64,000 nt of DNA from Macrosoma leucophasiata. Its lineage: Eukaryota; Arthropoda; Insecta; Lepidoptera; Hedylidae. Position numbers and translations under genes: made by a program. The notes beneath the pieces were generated by a model, which worked only from the letters and a program-made list of their open reading frames with translations, made no database searches and was not told where the DNA came from. The DNA is taken from contig JAWQUS010000017.1 of the NCBI GenBank assembly GCA_036365455.1, positions 10,540,001-10,604,000 on the forward strand. The letters are read 5' to 3'. Below, piece after piece: positions 61,813 to 64,000 of the stretch. Position 1 is the stretch's first letter; each line of letters starts with the position of its first letter.

Positions 61813-63911
61813 TGAAATATAGCTGTTATTACCACTGGATAAAGTATCCATGTGGTTGAGGTTCCCTCATAGTAGGTACATTACCGAATTACCGTTATCG
61901 TTGAACACTTCACTAGCAGCAGTAACATAATTAAAAGCAAAAACAAGACCGCAACATGATATTCAGAACCTACAGGTAGGCCACTTTGAAATAAAATAAT
62001 TACCTATTGACATATTAAATTACTTTTTACAATTTCTGTGAACCAATTAAGGGCAAGTCGAAGAAAATAATTATATATTTACAGCTTATTGAGCTGTTAT
62101 TGCAGTTGTAGCAAGAAAAATACTGTTTATTTATGTAATTTTACACTTGAATACCGAGATTCGAGTGCAGAGTTCATAATTTAAATAAATTATACGTAAT
62201 TAATTTAAATATACCCTGATCTGATACTTACCTAGTTCATTCCAGTTTTATGGACTCACGGAAAAAAAATAGTCTTAATCGTAAATTTAAATAATTTTTA
62301 TGTAAAGTACTTACCTACTACCTACTTATTAGGTAGATACCTACTTATTAGGTAGATACCTACGTAAGCAGCTACATACGTAAAACCAATAACTAGTCTG
62401 TGGTTCGGTTTTAATTAAGTTCCTTACGGCCAAATACTCATACGTCACTCAAATCTAAATGGGACTTAAAAGTCTTCTGTCTTTATAAAACACGTTCAAA
62501 CGATAGAGATAGCGCACATTTAAAGGTTGCTTAAAATTGAGTGACATTTAAGTATTCGGCCATTAGATTTTCTAATTGTATGAGCTAATAAGCAGGTATA
62601 TCTATAAAACATTACAATTCAGTATTTTACCTATCTATGCAATAAAAAAAAACATGTCGTAAAAGTATAAAAATTAATGACAGGTCTTAACGTCATTAAC
62701 CTTGTAAATGTTCGGCCGCCTAGAGAATGCGATCCTGAAGCCTATCAATTGGACTGATTGAGGATGCGTTCCATTCGAATAATTTGATAATAATATATGT
62801 AGTAAAGTTAATAAAGGATGGTATGTCGGAAGTTAACAAAACGGCGACCAAACGAATCGCGCGAATGTAAGTTAATATGAGTTACTACTTCTATACTTAT
62901 TTGAAAATAAAGTTCATATTAAACAATGAATACTAATTAGAATAAAATTATTTAACTTGTGTATTCAAATATTCTATTACCTATATAAATCAGAAAAAAA
63001 AACAAATTTAAACGAAACGCTAAACATCGATAGCTGGTATATCTTCGGTATTTAGTCACAAGACATGTACGCCAATTATTACTATTACCATCACTAGTCA
63101 AGACACGTCAAAACTTATTGTCAGACTTCAGAATCGCATTCTTACAGTGGCCAATCTATAGTTATGTTACTTTGTCCTCTGTACCTACGTCTCAATCATT
63201 TGCGAAGTAATTTCCTACAATTTTGCCATTCATATGCCACAACGGAACTTCATAGAAAAGAATAAGAAAGGCAATACACTGGAAAGTAGTGATGTGACAG
63301 TTTCCACGAGTGATCGAGGTCGGCCATTGTAGTAGGCTTATTGTCTACACTGTTTAATTGCTCGAAACATATATAATACGTTTACTTATAAATACCATTG
63401 CGAAGCTATTAATGTGTAGCCCAATAATTAACGTCTTGTCGCCGTTTTATTTCAGAATGCTTTCTTTATTGATACTCATAGGTACTATGCGAGATAATAG
63501 CGTGCTAAAAGTATTTCTATAAACGATCGACTCCTTGAAATATTTTAAAATTTTCTGAAATAAAACATAGCACCTCTATTATATTATTTTTTATGATTTG
63601 ATGGTAGTAAAGAAACATGCAATTCACATGGTAAGTGAATACTGGCGCTATTATGAGGCCTAAAATAACATACCTTATTTTGAATGCGTAACTAAAACAG
63701 AGGTAGATACTATCGAAGGAATGTCCGGTAGATCACATCGGTGCCATATTTGTATAGCGATAACTGACCATATCCTTTTTTTCCTTTATCTTCGAAGTTA
63801 CAAGGCCAAAAGTTTTCAGTAGAATATAAATTATTACCTACAGATTACTGATGTTACTGGAAAAACTACATAACGCGTATATATTTTAAAATGAGATCGA
63901 TATATTATTTT
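61813..63911. other. AT-rich DNA, no recognisable gene
   Basis: A two-fold tandem of ACCTACTTATTAGGTAGAT occurs at about 62321-62360. A faint A remnant (GAAACATGCAATTCACATGG) lies at 63612. Otherwise nothing recognised. Confidence 0.45.
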
Positions 63912-63958
63912 GTACGGAACACTGCGCGCGAGTTCGACTCGCACTCACCCAGCTTTTT
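63912..63958 (-). repeat. Family L end fragment
   Basis: GTACGGAACACTGCGCGCGA and GTTCGACTCGCACTCACCC match the reverse of the AAACCGGTCAAGTGCG-type end of family L. Confidence 0.55.
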
Positions 63959-64000
63959 ATATTATCAATTTAAAAAAAGATAAGTGACAGAGCTAATGTA

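Noticed and set aside
1..64000. CRISPR arrays, bacterial operons, rRNA genes
   Set aside because: No spaced identical repeats, no operon-like dense coding and no rRNA sequence beyond the 5S-like part of SINEs; the DNA is clearly eukaryotic.

Overview
The window looks like non-coding nuclear DNA (intergenic or intronic) from a lepidopteran, a moth or butterfly. It is AT-rich, I recognise no conserved host protein-coding exon, and it is packed with repeat types I know from Lepidoptera: tRNA- and 5S-rRNA-related SINEs, Helitron-like elements ending CTAG, repeats ending in GGAACCCTAAAAA, truncated non-LTR retrotransposons, mariner and hAT relics. All family names used here (A to N) are my own labels, because no database search was possible.

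The one clearly intact gene set is a full-length Ty3/gypsy LTR retrotransposon on the minus strand (20006-25109). It has 517-bp LTRs that read as identical, a 4-bp target duplication (AGTA), a primer-binding site resembling the 3' end of tRNA-Trp, gag, and pol in the -1 frame with protease, RT, RNase H, integrase and a GPY/F module. The tRNA-Trp-like site and the CHCC-type gag knuckle point to the CsRn1/kabuki group. It sits inside an older element that seems to carry a pogo/Tigger-like transposase N-terminus (25352-25456). Right after that lies the 5' half of an APE-type LINE (about 25560-26727).

Layout. 0-5 kb: LINE 3' end, first copies of poly(A) retroposon A, and a chimera of two tRNA-like families. 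5-12 kb: mostly featureless AT-rich DNA, a repeat pair (M) and a full copy of tRNA-like family C. 12-19.2 kb: Helitron-like element I, 5S-derived SINE (G), tRNA-headed SINEs (B, F), A and L copies. 20-27 kb: nested retrotransposon island. 27-33.6 kb: element K with inverted ends and an 8-9 bp target duplication, A copies, a hAT MITE inside an H repeat, a second G SINE. 33.6-38.6 kb: plain AT-rich DNA, two GC-rich direct repeats, a decayed mariner, a second full C copy. 38.6-48.7 kb: L, A, C, E, F, a 163-bp tandem duplication and a second element I with several nested inserts and a 24-bp perfect hairpin. 48.7-52.3 kb: A, an RTE-like ORF end, J, two palindromic TA-flanked MITEs (N), F, and a K-J-A pile-up. 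52.3-60 kb: a Helitron-like element, more A copies, and an 800-bp nearly perfect tandem duplication. 60-64 kb: J, F and a dense A cluster with a 25-bp perfect hairpin.

The apparent story is layered transposition rather than a host pathway. Youngest events by sequence state are the LTR element and the 800-bp duplication. The mariner, LINEs and most SINEs are decayed. Host-gene signals are limited to two weak promoter candidates (about 2340 and 59750).
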